A stretch of 64,000 nt of DNA, from NCBI GenBank assembly GCA_032821775.1, contig JAVLRN010000010.1, positions 930,001 through 994,000 of the forward strand, in the 5' to 3' direction. Origin of the DNA: Sanguinoderma infundibulare. Taxonomy: Eukaryota; Basidiomycota; Agaricomycetes; Polyporales; Polyporaceae. Below, in pieces: positions 35,226 to 46,960 of the stretch; the stretch's first letter is position 1, and the number at the start of each line of letters is the position of its first letter. The position numbers were made by a program, and so were the translations under genes. Under the pieces are notes generated by a model. That model saw only the letters and a program-made list of their open reading frames with translations. It had not been told where the DNA came from and searched no databases.

Positions 35226-37309
35226 CTATTGGTGCAATGCTTGCCGAGCCACTGCTGCGCAAGACCGTATCAACGCTTCGGCCGCCGGGGATCTAGGCCA
35301 AATAGAGCAGCGGTAATCCTCCGGATACCTATGAAAAAGAAATCAACCACAGACAAGCGATAAAGGGCAAATTGGCACGCACGAAATCAGCCCATCAGTA
35401 TGGCCCTGCTTGACTTGGACCGGTCGACCGTCCTCTCCAAGGGGCGGGGTGATGTCGAACACATGGAGCACGCAGGCGACGCTAATGAACAGTGACGCTT
35501 CAGCAAAATAACGTCCGGGGCAGATTCTGGAATACTCATGAGCATAATATATACGGGAAAGGCGAGTGCTCTTACCTTCGACCAAAACCAAATACAAAGG
35601 TGGCTGGATCGCCCGCACCAGGATCGAGCTTGCCGTCGCGGATGAACCGTTCAGGTCGGAATACGTCGGGATCTTCGTATACTTCGGGATCGTGCATACA
35701 TGCCCTTACAACAAGCTCAGAAATGCGTTCGCACTCTGGAACGGGCAGTCGAGACATACCACGTGTTTGGGATCAGCATCGTCCCAGCGGGAATGAAGTA
35801 TCCACGGAATTCGTCGTCCGCGACAGTTGCATGCGGAACACCAATCGGGAGAACCGAGTGCCATCGCATGGCCTCCTTGATGACAGCGTTGACGTAGACG
35901 AGCGAATCCTTGTCGCCGAAATCTGGTAGGCGTTGCTGGCCAACCACTGCGTCGAGCTCAGTGTGGGCCTTTGTGAGCACTTCCGGGTGGAGCGATACAG
36001 CAGAGAAGACGGAGAGGAGCGTGGACAACACCTTCGGAAGCTGTGAGTACAGGCTACAGTGAAATGGCTAGTGCGTAGGCGTACCGTGTCTGTCCCGGCT
36101 GAATATAGAGCCGACAATCAGCGGCAGAGCTCTTTCATAGATGCTCATCATACCTTCAAAGGCGACAGCACCGACATTCTTTATGACCTCCTCCTCTTCA
36201 GAGGATGAGATGCCCAGTCGCGCAAGCCTTCCGAGCAAGGTCGCGGTGACAGACCGGGTAGCTTCCCCATCCGCCTGCGAACGGTCAACAATATGATGGT
36301 CAACGAAAATGGCCTTGAGTAGAGACGGAAGGGCACATACCAACTTGGCCTTCACGTACTGGAACGGTAGGTTCTTGAGTTTGTCGGCTGCCGCCTGCCA
36401 CTTCGCCCATAATCTCTGCGACGTCGCAGCAGGGAACCAAGGGGGGATGTGGCGAAGGAACGGCAGGACCTCAACAAGGAATCTGCCCGGAACTAATCCT
36501 TCAACAGGACCCTCCAGGGCTTCCTCGACAATCGTCACATAAGTGTCGTTCTCGTCCTCCACATCAATATCATAAACGATCTTCAATATCGCCGAGGCGA
36601 AATTACTGCTCCTCTCAGCGCTCAGCAATCATGAAAACTGGAGGCGGCTGACTCACAAGCGGATGAGCTCCCTTAAGCGCGTAGAGTTCTGAAGCAGCAG
36701 CCTCTCTAAGAATACGTGCGCAAGGGATTGCTGCATTGGCTGATATTGTTGAGCAGCGCCCTTGTGGAAATACTGCCAAAACGAGCGTCGGTGGCGACGC
36801 CACCACTGCCCATAGGGCATGACCCCAAGGTTCAAGCTTGATCCAGACCTAAGAGGGAAGACGACGTCATTACGGCGAAGGCACACTGCTTACGCGAGAA
36901 CTTACAGCTCGATCATCGGAGACTGCACACGGTCGGAAGTGTTTGCGGACCGCTTATCGAGGTATTCGAATATCGCATCAGCACTCCCGAGCACCATGAT
37001 GGACTGGCCAAGCACTCGAAAATACAGGAGATCCCCTTCAATGGCCTCGGTCAAAACTCGCGTCAAAAGGAAGGTAGGACATTGCGTACCTAGTTCACAG
37101 CTGATGTCTCGATACCCAATCCATTGTCTGGACCTAGGCATGTTGAACATATTGCCAAGAACTGGGAGACGCTTTGGTCCTGGGGGAAGCGGGCGGCCAC
37201 GAGAGCGAGCTCTCCATTGCGCAATCGATCGAAGATACCATGCCACCACTAGAGAGATAAGGAGTGATATGAGGATGGGGGATATAGGTGGAGATGGCGC
37301 GCTGGCCAT
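35226..37309 (-). CDS. cytochrome P450 monooxygenase (copy 5)
   Basis: Intact P450. Exons: 37090-37309, 36906-37035, 36657-36848, 36341-36611, 36154-36274, 36085-36098, 35760-36031, 35576-35704, 35383-35526, 35226-35328; 1,596 nt, 531 residues. Motifs: anchor [37 protein letters not shown] (14-nt exon), EAMR, FRPERF, FGFGRRICPGRY. The heme-loop donor is a normal GT (CGAAG/GTAAGA). The ten-exon layout matches the other genes, so all six P450s descend from one ancestor. Start chosen at MASAPS, just before the anchor; an upstream ATG in frame would add a non-hydrophobic extension. Substrate unknown. Confidence 0.9.
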
Positions 37310-38894
37310 GTCGAAGTTGCGATGGACTGCTAGTCGAAGGCCAGTCTGTGTGGGACGGAAAGGGGGCCGTGGGTCGGGGCAAACGCAGATAGAAATATAA
37401 CGCTGATTATACGAGTGATAAACATGAGAAGAATCGAAGGCCCGCATACAATGTCTGACATTAGCGGGGCAGCCGTGGATACGCAGCCTATAGATAGGAT
37501 CTGGTGTGAACGCACAGTCACATGCGACCCGACCGGAAGAAGTCCTTACCTTCTGGCCACGACAGCTATGGGAGATGCGCGGATGCATGCCTGAGTAATT
37601 CCAAAGGACAGCGGCGATCTACTCAGATGTCGAGATTGAAGGGATTATTGGAATGGTGGTGATCTATTAGCTCAAGTGTACGGCTGTTATGTGCCATAAA
37701 AGTCAGGATAGTTCAGCACCGGGACCAAGTACTTGACGAGGATATAAGCACAAGCTAGAACTCGGCCCGGATGGGACATGTGTACGAACTCGAGCTGCCA
37801 TAAAAACTGAATGTGCCGCCACGGCAGGTATCATTCAAAGGGATACGACTCAGGAAGGAAAATGCGATGTAGCCTTCAGCCCAAAGGAACGCCAACGGGG
37901 CACCACGGTAAGGCAGGTGCATATAGAATAAAATCTTGTGGCATCAAGATGAACATGATACAACTACGCACAGCCCAAATTGAGGTGGAAGCTGGAACGT
38001 GCTCACCACTCCGAGCCCGCCAGCATTCCCACCACCAAAAGTAACAATCCGGTTCAAGCGTCGTTTCCCTGAAAGAAGCCCGTTGATCTCATGAACCTTG
38101 TAGCCGTGGGGTCAATCCGGGTTCACGAGGCCCGGAGAAGGAAAGGATGAGAAGGTGACCGTGGATAGGAAGGGCGGCTGAAGCTGACGTACAAGAACTT
38201 GAAGAAGTCGCGACACCCTCAAGGTTTCTGAGCACACAGACCCTCCGACGTGATTCCCCTACTTTTACACCGTCAGACCATGCCACGGCCAATAGCTTGA
38301 GGCTGGAGAGGATAATCCAGGATATCCAGAGAGGAGATGAGGTGACGCGGTGAGAGTATGTGAGAGAGGTTCGAGACCGTCCCCAGTTGCCAGTGGGCGC
38401 CAGCTCTGGTCCGGCCCGCCGCCCGACTTGGGCTTGGCGACTCCGAGGCGACTCGACTCTACCACCTTCGCCGATACGGTCGCGGGGGCCTCAATGCCAA
38501 ATGTGCATAGATTCGGTCTTACAGTGTTGACACATCGTAGCAAATACGACTGACAGGATTACCTAGGAAGCGAGCACAAACGCCTCACGTCATATATGAA
38601 GTTCACGTCGCAGCGTGGCCCTCAGCAGCATGCTGGCGTATCGGCGCCTCTGCTGCAGTAGACCGTGGACGAATATTGCACCGAAAACCTTCGGGCCATC
38701 TAAGAATCGCGGCTTCATAAGCCCATTCCGAACGGTTGCGCATCATTTGACTGGCAAATCGTCTGCCCACTGAAACCCACCGACAAGATCAAGAGTGAAG
38801 AGAAATAATATTCGTCAAATATCGAGCAGATAGATAGAGAAATAGATAAATCCACATAGGGCCCGACCGGATGCGCGACGATCCCTGCGAATTC
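37310..38894. other. intergenic, no gene recognised
   Basis: About 1.6 kb between a P450 promoter and the 3' end of the next gene. AT-richer than neighbours; no supported coding or RNA feature. Confidence 0.4.
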
Positions 38895-41558
38895 CTAAAC
38901 CCAAACATCCACCAAACCATCGTTGGTCCAGGCAGCAGCAGCGGCGACCCGAGCCTGAGCCTCCCTAGCCTTCTTCTCCTTCCGCTGCTGACCCGTGAGC
39001 CTCTGACCGCCCCTGTGCCCGCGACGAGTTTTCTTCCCTGTGCCATCCTCCGCCGCCGTCGAGCTCTCAAAACGATCGGCGTTCGAGGGGGAGGACTCGA
39101 GAAGGGAAGTTGAACTCGAGCTAGAGGGCATGGGCTGGACGGCTGTCCCAGTGGACGGAGACTGAGTCCGAGCCCGCTGTGCAGGAACTGGTGTCTCGTC
39201 GGATGGGGCCACAGACGACGCAGCAGGAACTTTGTTCTTGCGCGTGCGCCTGGAGGCGTTAGGACGAGATCCCGACGGCTCTGCCGGTAGCGCGATTTGC
39301 GACGGCGGTGCGTCACGCTCGCGCTCGCGGGCTTGGCCGATTGCGGGCTGAGGGTCTCCATGGGCGACCTTCGATTCGGGGGTGTGCTGGGGGGGATCCG
39401 ACGGCTTGCCGAGCAGCGGGCCAACAGAGGACTCCGATGGGCCGTCCGCGCATCCACTGGACTCGCCCGCTGGGGATCGACGTCCTGCAATGATAAACGA
39501 GCCGATGCCGGGGACGAAAGGAGGAGCGCTAGCGTTGAGCCCCGTGGAAGACGAAGACTTTGACAGGAGGCCCTCCCTGACGTCGTCCACGGCGACAGTG
39601 GAAGGGCGGTCTTCGGCGACCGGCTCCGAGGCCGCCGCCACAAATGAATCCAGCTCGTCGTCGTCCCAGGAGATACAAGGACCCGTGCGTGCACCCAAGC
39701 GCTCCATGGAAAGGGGGAGCGAAGGGCTCGCGCGGACAACGCAGAGGCCCGGAATCCACTCGCCGGATGGTTCAGCGGCGCTGAGGATGCTAGGACACGA
39801 AACAGCGCATGGTATGACCGCAGGCTCAACGTCGAGTGCCTCGAAGTCCGGCAGGGAAGCGGGAAGTGAAGGGCTAGCACTGATTGCGACCCGCGGTTCG
39901 GCTCCGCTGGGTATGTTGGGGCACGAGTGGGAGCAACGCATGACGAGAGGCTCACTCTCTTCAAGCACGGCGCGCGCTGAGACGGCGGTTTCGACGGCCT
40001 CTGCTTCATGGTTCTTGGGAACGACGGGCTTGTGCTCAGCCTCCACCACCAAATCCGAGTCCGGGGAAGGGGACCTGGAGGACTTGTCAGGCAGGTCGCG
40101 GTCGCGAGGGCTGAACTTGACGAGCGCCGACATGGTGGCTTGAGCTTCCTGGACGTCCGCGATCGTGTTCATGATGCGGAAAGAACCCATGACCAAGGGT
40201 TGGGGTACGACGCAAGACACGGCGCGCAGGGCGAGGAGGTTAGGCAGGGAGAACCCGGTCGAGACCTGGCGAGGCGAGTCCGACGTAAGACGAGACAAGC
40301 GAGATGAGAACGGCGGAACATAAACGACCAAGGCCAAGCAGCGAGCCTCCGCCTCCGGTTTGGCCATCGTGTCACCAACAGATAACTCCAGAAGGCCATC
40401 GCAGTCGACAGAGAGGACCTTGGACGGCTGGTTCACGCCATAAGAAAGAGCTGAAATGAGCCGCCGGTCGGCAATGACGGCTACAGTCGGAGCGAGAATA
40501 TCGACGTCGGGTTTGCCACCATGGGACGAAAACAGCGGGACGTAACGGACCAACGCAAGGGAGCGACCGTCATCGGCCTCCGGGTCCGCGGTAGCAGAGA
40601 CCTTGGAGGGAATCTCGCACTCGACAGCGAGGACCTTCGAAAAAGGGTTCGCGCCGTATACCATGGCCGCGAGGAGCTGCCGAGGAGTGAGGGTGCCAAG
40701 GACAGTAGCGAAGCCAGGCAGAGGCGCGTCAAACATCGGACGAGGGGTCACAGCGACGACGACGAGGTCGGCTGAGTCGCGAGTCGAGGACCCGTGACGG
40801 TGAGGGCGTCGACGAGGGTGGCGTGTCCACAGCAGCTACAAATACAGCCATTAGGAAGAGCGGGATGTAGCGTGGAGATACATGCATACCTGGAATGCGA
40901 GGGTCATCACTGCGAGCATGCACCTCTCCCGCCATAGGAGGCACTCCGTGATGGACAGCCTCGTCCAGGCGAACCCATGCAAGGTCGCGCTCTTGAGCAC
41001 CGAGGTCGCACGCACAACCAGGCGAACAAGGATCCAGATTCCGAAGCGCACGAACGGCCAGACGTTGATGGCCGCCGTCGCGAATGTACGGAGGATGCGG
41101 AAGGCGATCCAAGCGAAGAGCGCAAGTACCCGGCAAACCGATGGTGTGACCGCAAAAACGAATGCACAGATGTAGTAACCAGCCACTAAAGTGGACCATC
41201 CAAGACGGCAAAGAAGTGCGATGAACCTGGCTGATGCACGCCAGAGGGAACGGACGGCGGCGGTGACGGTCTGGCCGATGTCGCACACCAGCAAGTACGC
41301 GAAGAGGAAGGGCCCGGTGACCACGAGGACGCCGCTAAGGGTCGCCGCGGAGGCGCGAGGGTACGTCGCGATGTCTTGACCATCAGCGAGGATCCGGGTA
41401 TCCACAACTTCGAGACGAGCATCGACTAGGAGCTGATTGAGAGCCCGAAGGCAGAGGCCGAGTTCGATGATGGTGATGCCGACGAGGAGGAGACCGGTGC
41501 TGAGGACATGTACGACGGCTTGCAGGAGCGCAAGGACCCAGATGAGTAGCCACCACAT
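38895..41558 (-). CDS. large membrane protein with repeated domain and disordered tail, unknown function
   Basis: Two exons, 40890-41558 and 38895-40835, joined in phase; 2,610 nt, 869 residues. Residues 1-223 are strongly hydrophobic with about five or six membrane segments (LLIWVLALLQAVVHVLSTGL, GVLVVTGPFLFAYLLVC, TLVAGYYICAFVFAV and others). After the intron two similar blocks of about 75 residues follow: one with VYGANPFSKVLAVEC...SLALVRYVPLFSS, one with SYGVNQPSKVLSVDC...CLALVVYVPPFSS. The last 450 residues are Ser/Pro/Glu-rich and disordered in appearance, with a second pair of motifs (CSHSCPNIPSGAEP and CAVSCPSILSAAEP), and end in a basic patch (RRGHRGGQR). I do not recognise the family. 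Splitting at the intron would lose the start of the second part, so one gene is preferred. Confidence 0.7.
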
Positions 41559-42684
41559 CGTGAAGAGGTGAAATGGAAGTCGGAACTGAAGTTAAGAAGT
41601 CAAAACGAGGATACTAAGATGAAGCTGAGTGCGATTCGTGTCAAGATGCAGTGTATGGTGGGGGAGCGGAAGAAGGCTGTTGTGGGGTTTCCAAGGGCGT
41701 GCAGAGCAGTTTTTAAGGATGGGTGAGTGGCGGATGACGGTAGTGGATGACCAGGTGGGGGCTGACCACCGATGCTATTCGGAGCCCAGCCTGGCGTTAC
41801 TCGGAACCCAGTCTGACGTTGTTCGGACTTGAGAGTGGGAAATCAATGCAGAACATGACGACAGATGAGAGGAATAAGACCAGCAATAACGTTCCCGTGC
41901 TCACCTCGGTCTGGCTGACTCGGCGGCGAGACTGTTCGTCCGAGTAAGGATAGTAGCTTGCAGTTGGGCAACTTGAAGCATCGGAAACGCCGTACGGTTG
42001 ATCACCCCGAAAATTCGACATACAGAGTGGAAAACATTGGTGCACACGCTGTATAATCACGGGTAAGTAAATACGTAGTATTCGCACAGTGATCAGGAGG
42101 AGGCTGAGGGAGTACAACGCCAGCCTCGTTAGCATGCGGAGCACAAAGTTGTGAAGCGGAGAATGCGGCATATCCCGAAAATAGAGCTTGACTACATACA
42201 CCGCGGAGTGTCGGAGTATTTCGGACATTACCAGGCGTCAATCACCGTGCTAGTGCGCTTCGGGGTCGACTTGAAAACATTCTGACATACGCTCGCCAGA
42301 CTACGTGACACAGGCACTTGAATCAGACCGCGATCACCCCCTCGGACTGTTCCCTTACAATGAAGATGTCGGTGAGTACTGAGTCGTTGTGCATAAATCG
42401 CATAAAGTATATGAACCTTATGCCCCCCTGAACATAGACCCCACGCCCGGAGGCTGGCACGCTACCTCCGCACCCTTTTCGCGAGGTCATTCGCTGAAGT
42501 ACTGCTTGCGCTCGCGACCATTCAGTTGTCATCCTCGACTCTTCAGATCCTCAGATCACTCTGGATCACGCATCATCGACATCGCTGTGCCGCCGCGACG
42601 TAGTTGTTCAAGTCCATTCCATCAAATCCATCCATTGCCTCTCCATCCAAGCTAGCAAACGACCTCGCGGGTAGATAATTCAAC
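41559..42684. other. intergenic, divergent promoters
   Basis: Between two divergently transcribed genes. A roughly 25-bp sequence (TTCGGAGCCCAGCCTGGCGT and TCGGAACCCAGTCTGACGT) is repeated in tandem at about 41777-41826, some 220 nt upstream of the membrane-protein start. An open frame at 41797-42228 (-) has hydrophobic stretches but no splice or homology support. Confidence 0.4.
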
Positions 42685-44774
42685 ATGCGTCAGAGAGTCC
42701 AATCCTTGTAAGTCAACGGACGCTGGTGGTTATCCGTCGATGCTGTTTTTAATGCCATTCTAAGCCTGGGCCGGGCCCGCACTCTCGCACCGACCATTCG
42801 GCCAAGTCATAGACCGAGGCGTGCCGACGTACTGCCTCAGAATGTATTTCAACAGCTGAGAATTTTGGATAACGACATACCACAGATGCGTAGCGCCTGG
42901 ATAGAGCCGGATGGCTGCACGCAAAGGCTGTATTTCTCATCCTCTTCTACTTCTGATGCGTCATGTTTGAGCGCGAACGAACCCGCAACTGCCTCTGCAA
43001 TCAATGGCCAGGTCCTAGAGACTTTCTGGGATGGCGAGGTTCGGCAGACTACCAACCGCCACACGCAAGACGAGCGGCCTGTGTTTGGCCCTGCTGAGTT
43101 GCTCTCTCCGGTACGCTAGACCATTCTACTGCACGGGGAATGCTAACAGGGCTTCTGTTGCGTAGAAAGAGGAGATCGAGTTTGCGATCATGTCGGCTTA
43201 CTGCTGGAACTTTGACTGGGCGTACGACTTGGTTGATAGCGGGACACCCATCATCACCGTGGATCACAGTCCGAAAGGCAAGTTACAGCAGGAGCCCTGT
43301 TGGTCGCATTCAGGACTCATGTGTTTGGGGTGTTCCAACAGCCAAAGCGCCTATGAGCACCGTCAAGCCTGGTTAGATTCGGACAACGCCATCGCGCTAT
43401 GGACGTATGCACATGAAGGTAAGCGCACTTTCAGACTCTCAGACACTCGGCTTGGGTGGCACTTCTGATACGACTTGCGACTTACTGCAACGAAGTTCAT
43501 GTTGGTGAGCACTAGACCGCACCGTTGCCTACATGATATAGGGACGAGGAGAGCTAACATGGAAGTTGTAGCTATTCTTCCATCACACTGGGCGGTTACG
43601 TCTTGTTGTCTCCAGCGCGAACCTCGTTTCCTACGATTGGTGTGACATCGAGAACGTAAGTTACCTTGGTATGCACCGGCGAGGACCCGATTTAACTTGT
43701 GCCGCTCGCCTTGAGAAGACGGTCTGGGTACAGGACATCCCGAAACGTCCCTCCCCCATTGCAGCCCAGGACCCAGAGGTTGAAGACTTTGCCTCCAGTC
43801 TGGTCCGCGTGCTCCATAACGTGAACGTCAAACCTGCGCTTGACAGCGTGCTCAACGAGGTGCGTCTCTCATTCATTGCCCCACTGTCGACCCTTCCCTC
43901 AGCGTCGACGCACAGCGCCCGAACCTCCAGCTCCAGCGCTTAGAAGACCTGCTCACCCACTGGGATTTCTCGCGCGTCAGGGCGCGCCTGATCCCGTCCA
44001 TCGTCGGCACACACAAAGGCTTGCCAAACGTCGCCTTGTACGGCCACACGTGCCTCATGCAGTCGCTCAAGGACGTGCGGACGAGTGTGCGTGGGGAGCC
44101 TGGCGGCGGGACGATATTCTGCGGACGGAAGCAGTGGGAGGGGAAGGACTTTCCACGCGAGCTGTTCTACCAGGCGAAGAGCAAGCGTGGACGCGTCCTC
44201 TTGCATTCCAAGGTGTGCCATCCATCTTCTGAACCTACTTTCTTAGCGCTGACGAATCCAGATGGTGCTCGGGACGTTATGTGGTAAGCGGGACTGGAAG
44301 CCACAGACGCAGACGTTGCAGGAAAAGGAGGGCGAAGCTGAGGACGAGGATAACTCGAACGACGGTCAGCGGCTCGCGGGGTGGGTATACGTGGGCTCGC
44401 ACAATTTCACGCCGTCTGCATGGGGCAAGCTGTCGGGATCTTCAATCAAGCCATCGTTGAAGGTAAGTCGCTTCCAGTTTGTCGATGTTGCATGCTAGTC
44501 TCATCATATGCACTGGAAGATTAAAAATTTTAAGCTCGGAGTACTCCTCCCACTCCGCAATGAAGAGGAGATCGAGAACGTGGCATGTTGGACGCGGCCC
44601 CCTCTGAAGTATGTAATCGGGCGTGACAAGCCTTGGGTACGTACCGACTGCTCAGTGCTTGCATTGCACGTTTGGAAGCTAAGCGGAATTTTGCTGATTG
44701 AATAGATGCAATTCGAACCGTGGGGTTTGCCAGAAGACGAGCTCTCTGATTCTGATGATTTACCGCCAATCTAA
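42685..44774 (+). CDS. tyrosyl-DNA phosphodiesterase (Tdp1)-like, possibly defective
   Basis: Tdp1 family (phospholipase D superfamily), which in other organisms removes topoisomerase I adducts from DNA 3' ends in the nucleus. Exons as read: 42685-42707, 42861-43110, 43166 to an uncertain end, 43377-43418, 43496-43504, 43572-43655, 43719-43859, 43916-44212, 44262-44462, 44520-44636, 44706-44774. The first HKD motif is MHMKFMLLFF, where FML comes from a 9-nt exon; NLVSYDW, ENTVWVQDIP and the second HKD HSK are followed by YVGSHNFTPSAWG. Two oddities: no good donor in phase joins exon 43166 (ending near DHSPKG) to 43377. The segment between HTCLMQ and KDVRTSV also seems to lack about 70 residues usual in the family. 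So it may be a decayed or rearranged copy. Confidence 0.72.
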
Positions 44775-45313
44775 CGGTGGAGCTGGTGCTAGCTACCGTC
44801 GCCGGAGACTATCAGTGCGAAACAAGCTCGCTCTTGAGTATTGTATAACTGCTCTGTTGCACCGTTCATCCGAAGAGCCAACCACAGAGGCGATAGGCAG
44901 CTCGTTGAACAGTGGAAAGACACATCATTTGCTTCAGCTGAGATCGGACAGTGTCTGTGTCGTTAACTGCATTTCGGACCGCGCTGCGCGGATTTACTTC
45001 AGTGCCGTTGGATCGCATACTTTAAAGACCTCGCCATTACAATACGCAAGCTTAGAGCTCTCATTCATAAAGTCCTTCCATCGCTGGTTCCGAGTCACCC
45101 CGCACTTGATATCCTCCTCGTGGCACGTGGTTCTCAGCAGAGCAATGCCGCGGACGGCGTATGCCACTTCAGGCCATGACTCACTAGACCGAAACCTTCA
45201 CGAGTCCTGCTGGCCCGCAGGGGAGAGAAGCTGACTCAGAGCAAGCGATTGTCATCTGAGCGACGATACGTCCGAAGTAGGCCATTCATGACATCGACAT
45301 ATTCCAAAACATA
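44775..45313. other. intergenic, convergent 3' flanks
   Basis: Between the Tdp1-like gene (+) and the F-box gene (-), whose 3' ends face each other. Nothing recognised. Confidence 0.4.
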
Positions 45314-46293
45314 TTAATTACACTGCTTCATATCATGAAACTCCCAGGACTCTTGCTCGAAAATGACCAACTCCAGCCTCTTCTCCCCCACGAGCTCAGG
45401 CATGCGTTCCTGCAGGTGCTTGATCATGCCCTGCCTCTCGTCCTTGGACGGAAGTGGTGCGACGAACACCAACACGACTTGGAGCTTCACTTCGCGGCGA
45501 GCCTTCGCCAGCAGCACTCGTTCCAGCCCCGCCCAGTCGTATCCCTTCAGCATGTCCATTGTCGTCACGGTGCGCGGCGGTACCACGCCCATCGCGTCCT
45601 CGACCGTCAGGCCGACAGTATAGCACTTGAGAGACGCGTCGCTGGGCATGCGCTGGATGACCTTGAGGAAGCCGTCGAAGAGGTAAGAGTAGTCGAGCGG
45701 ATGAGGCATTCCCAGGTTGTGTGTCAGCATTAGGTTAACGTGCTTCATTGGGGCGCACGACAGGGCGATGCGAGTGAATGCTGCGGTATATCGACGGGGA
45801 GAGAGAGACGAGGAACAAGTCAGCGACCTGTCGGCGTGGCACAACGTAATGCTTACCTGCGTCTAAATCCAGTTGGCCTTCGGGACTCGCCTGGAGAGTA
45901 TCTAGTGGGAGTCCCATAGGAGTGCCGGGCCAAAAGTAGAGGACGTTGAGCGTCGAGCTGACGAAAGGCAGCAGCTTGTTCGCCATGTAGACAAGGTCGT
46001 CGTACGTCCAGATGGTGATTGGCAAGAACAACAGCACCCAGAGAGCCTGGCTGAGCTGTGAGTCCTTGAACAAGTAGCCGAGCATCGTGGGGTGCATCCG
46101 ATCCACGTTGAGCCGCCCGACCCAAGGCCCGAGTGGGGTAGGCAGCGGCACGTCGTGTCGGAGGTGAACGGCTGGGTCGAACACCCAGCCTTCTCTCTGC
46201 ATGTCGTCGTTCTGGAACTTTACCGGGCCCAAGAGGTCTAGCATGAGGATACGGGGTGAGAAGGAGCCGAGCACCGAGCCGTCTACACAGACA

Positions 46294-46301
46294 CTTGCAA
46301 G
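46294..46301. repeat. target site duplication, left copy
   Basis: CTTGCAAG, identical to 47345-47352. Fits the hAT target pattern nTnnnnAn. Confidence 0.85.
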
Positions 46302-46495
46302 TGCGCCGGTTTATTATACCGGCGTCACTTGCAAGTGCGCGCTGATGGCGCCTGGGAGACCGGTGGCGTGGCCCGCCGGTCGCCATCCCCTCCCTGTCCC
46401 CTCTCCTCCGGCCCTCCTCCTGTTCATAAGCATCAATTCATCCTGTATATACCGTATACCACCGTCAATGCTCATTGATCAGTTTTAAAAAATTT

Positions 46496-46567
46496 CCTAT
46501 CACGTGGACTCGAACCACGTACCATAGGAAAATTCCTAACAACCCATTATACCACTAAGCCATCAGT
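46496..46567 (-). ncRNA. tRNA-like segment inside the transposon
   Basis: The minus strand shows an A-box-like TGGCTTAGTGG, a B box GGTTCGAGTCC in a perfect T arm (CGTGG, 7-nt loop TTCGAGT, CCACG), and an oligo-T run directly downstream (46486-46491), as in Pol III genes. The anticodon arm has a stem with too small a loop (TAGGA...TCCTA) and the acceptor stem does not pair well. It is therefore a degenerate tRNA or tRNA-derived promoter rather than a working tRNA; no anticodon assigned. Confidence 0.5.
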
Positions 46568-46689
46568 TTCTTATACCTAAAGTGAAAGAAAATGCCTATA
46601 ACCCATACTTACAGCGCTTATGCTCCCGTCCGCGCTGATGCAAGTGGTCACTTGCAACATCAGCGTGGTTTGGTAGAACACCCTCCCCC

Positions 46690-46960
46690 TGATGCAAATG
46701 TATTCTCCATCGCCTTCAGCGCGATGGCCTTCTCCTCAAAGCTGACACCCTTACCCACATCCCATCTTGCCATCACATCCGACATACATACGCGTGACAC
46801 AGCCAAACGCACTGAAGAGGTCGCAGAGGTCGTTCTCCTGAGTGTCTTCGGAGATGTTCGTGACATGGAGAGCGGCCTTCTCAAAGCTCACAAATGCGAA
46901 GCCCTTACCCGCAGCCCATCTCGCAGTCGCGTGCGACGGTTGCAGGCCGTGATTGTCAGG
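46690..46960 (-). pseudogene. captured eIF3g-like RRM fragments
   Basis: Translated on the minus strand, the element reads GKGFAFVSFEKAA, then LHVTNISEDTQENDLCDLF, SAFGCVTRMYVG and, after a frame change, VGKGVSFEEKAIALKAMEN. This is the RRM of translation initiation factor eIF3g (RVTNLSEDT...DLF..FG...R.YV......GKGFAFVSF). An RNP1-like motif occurs twice, before and after one RNP2-like motif, so parts of two RRM copies seem joined head to tail. Stops and frame changes show that it is not translated as a domain. Confidence 0.72.

Noticed and set aside
46281..46301. Longer terminal inverted repeat including GTCTACACA outside the transposon
   Set aside because: These bases are part of the F-box coding frame on both sides; only 46302-47344 behaves as inserted DNA.
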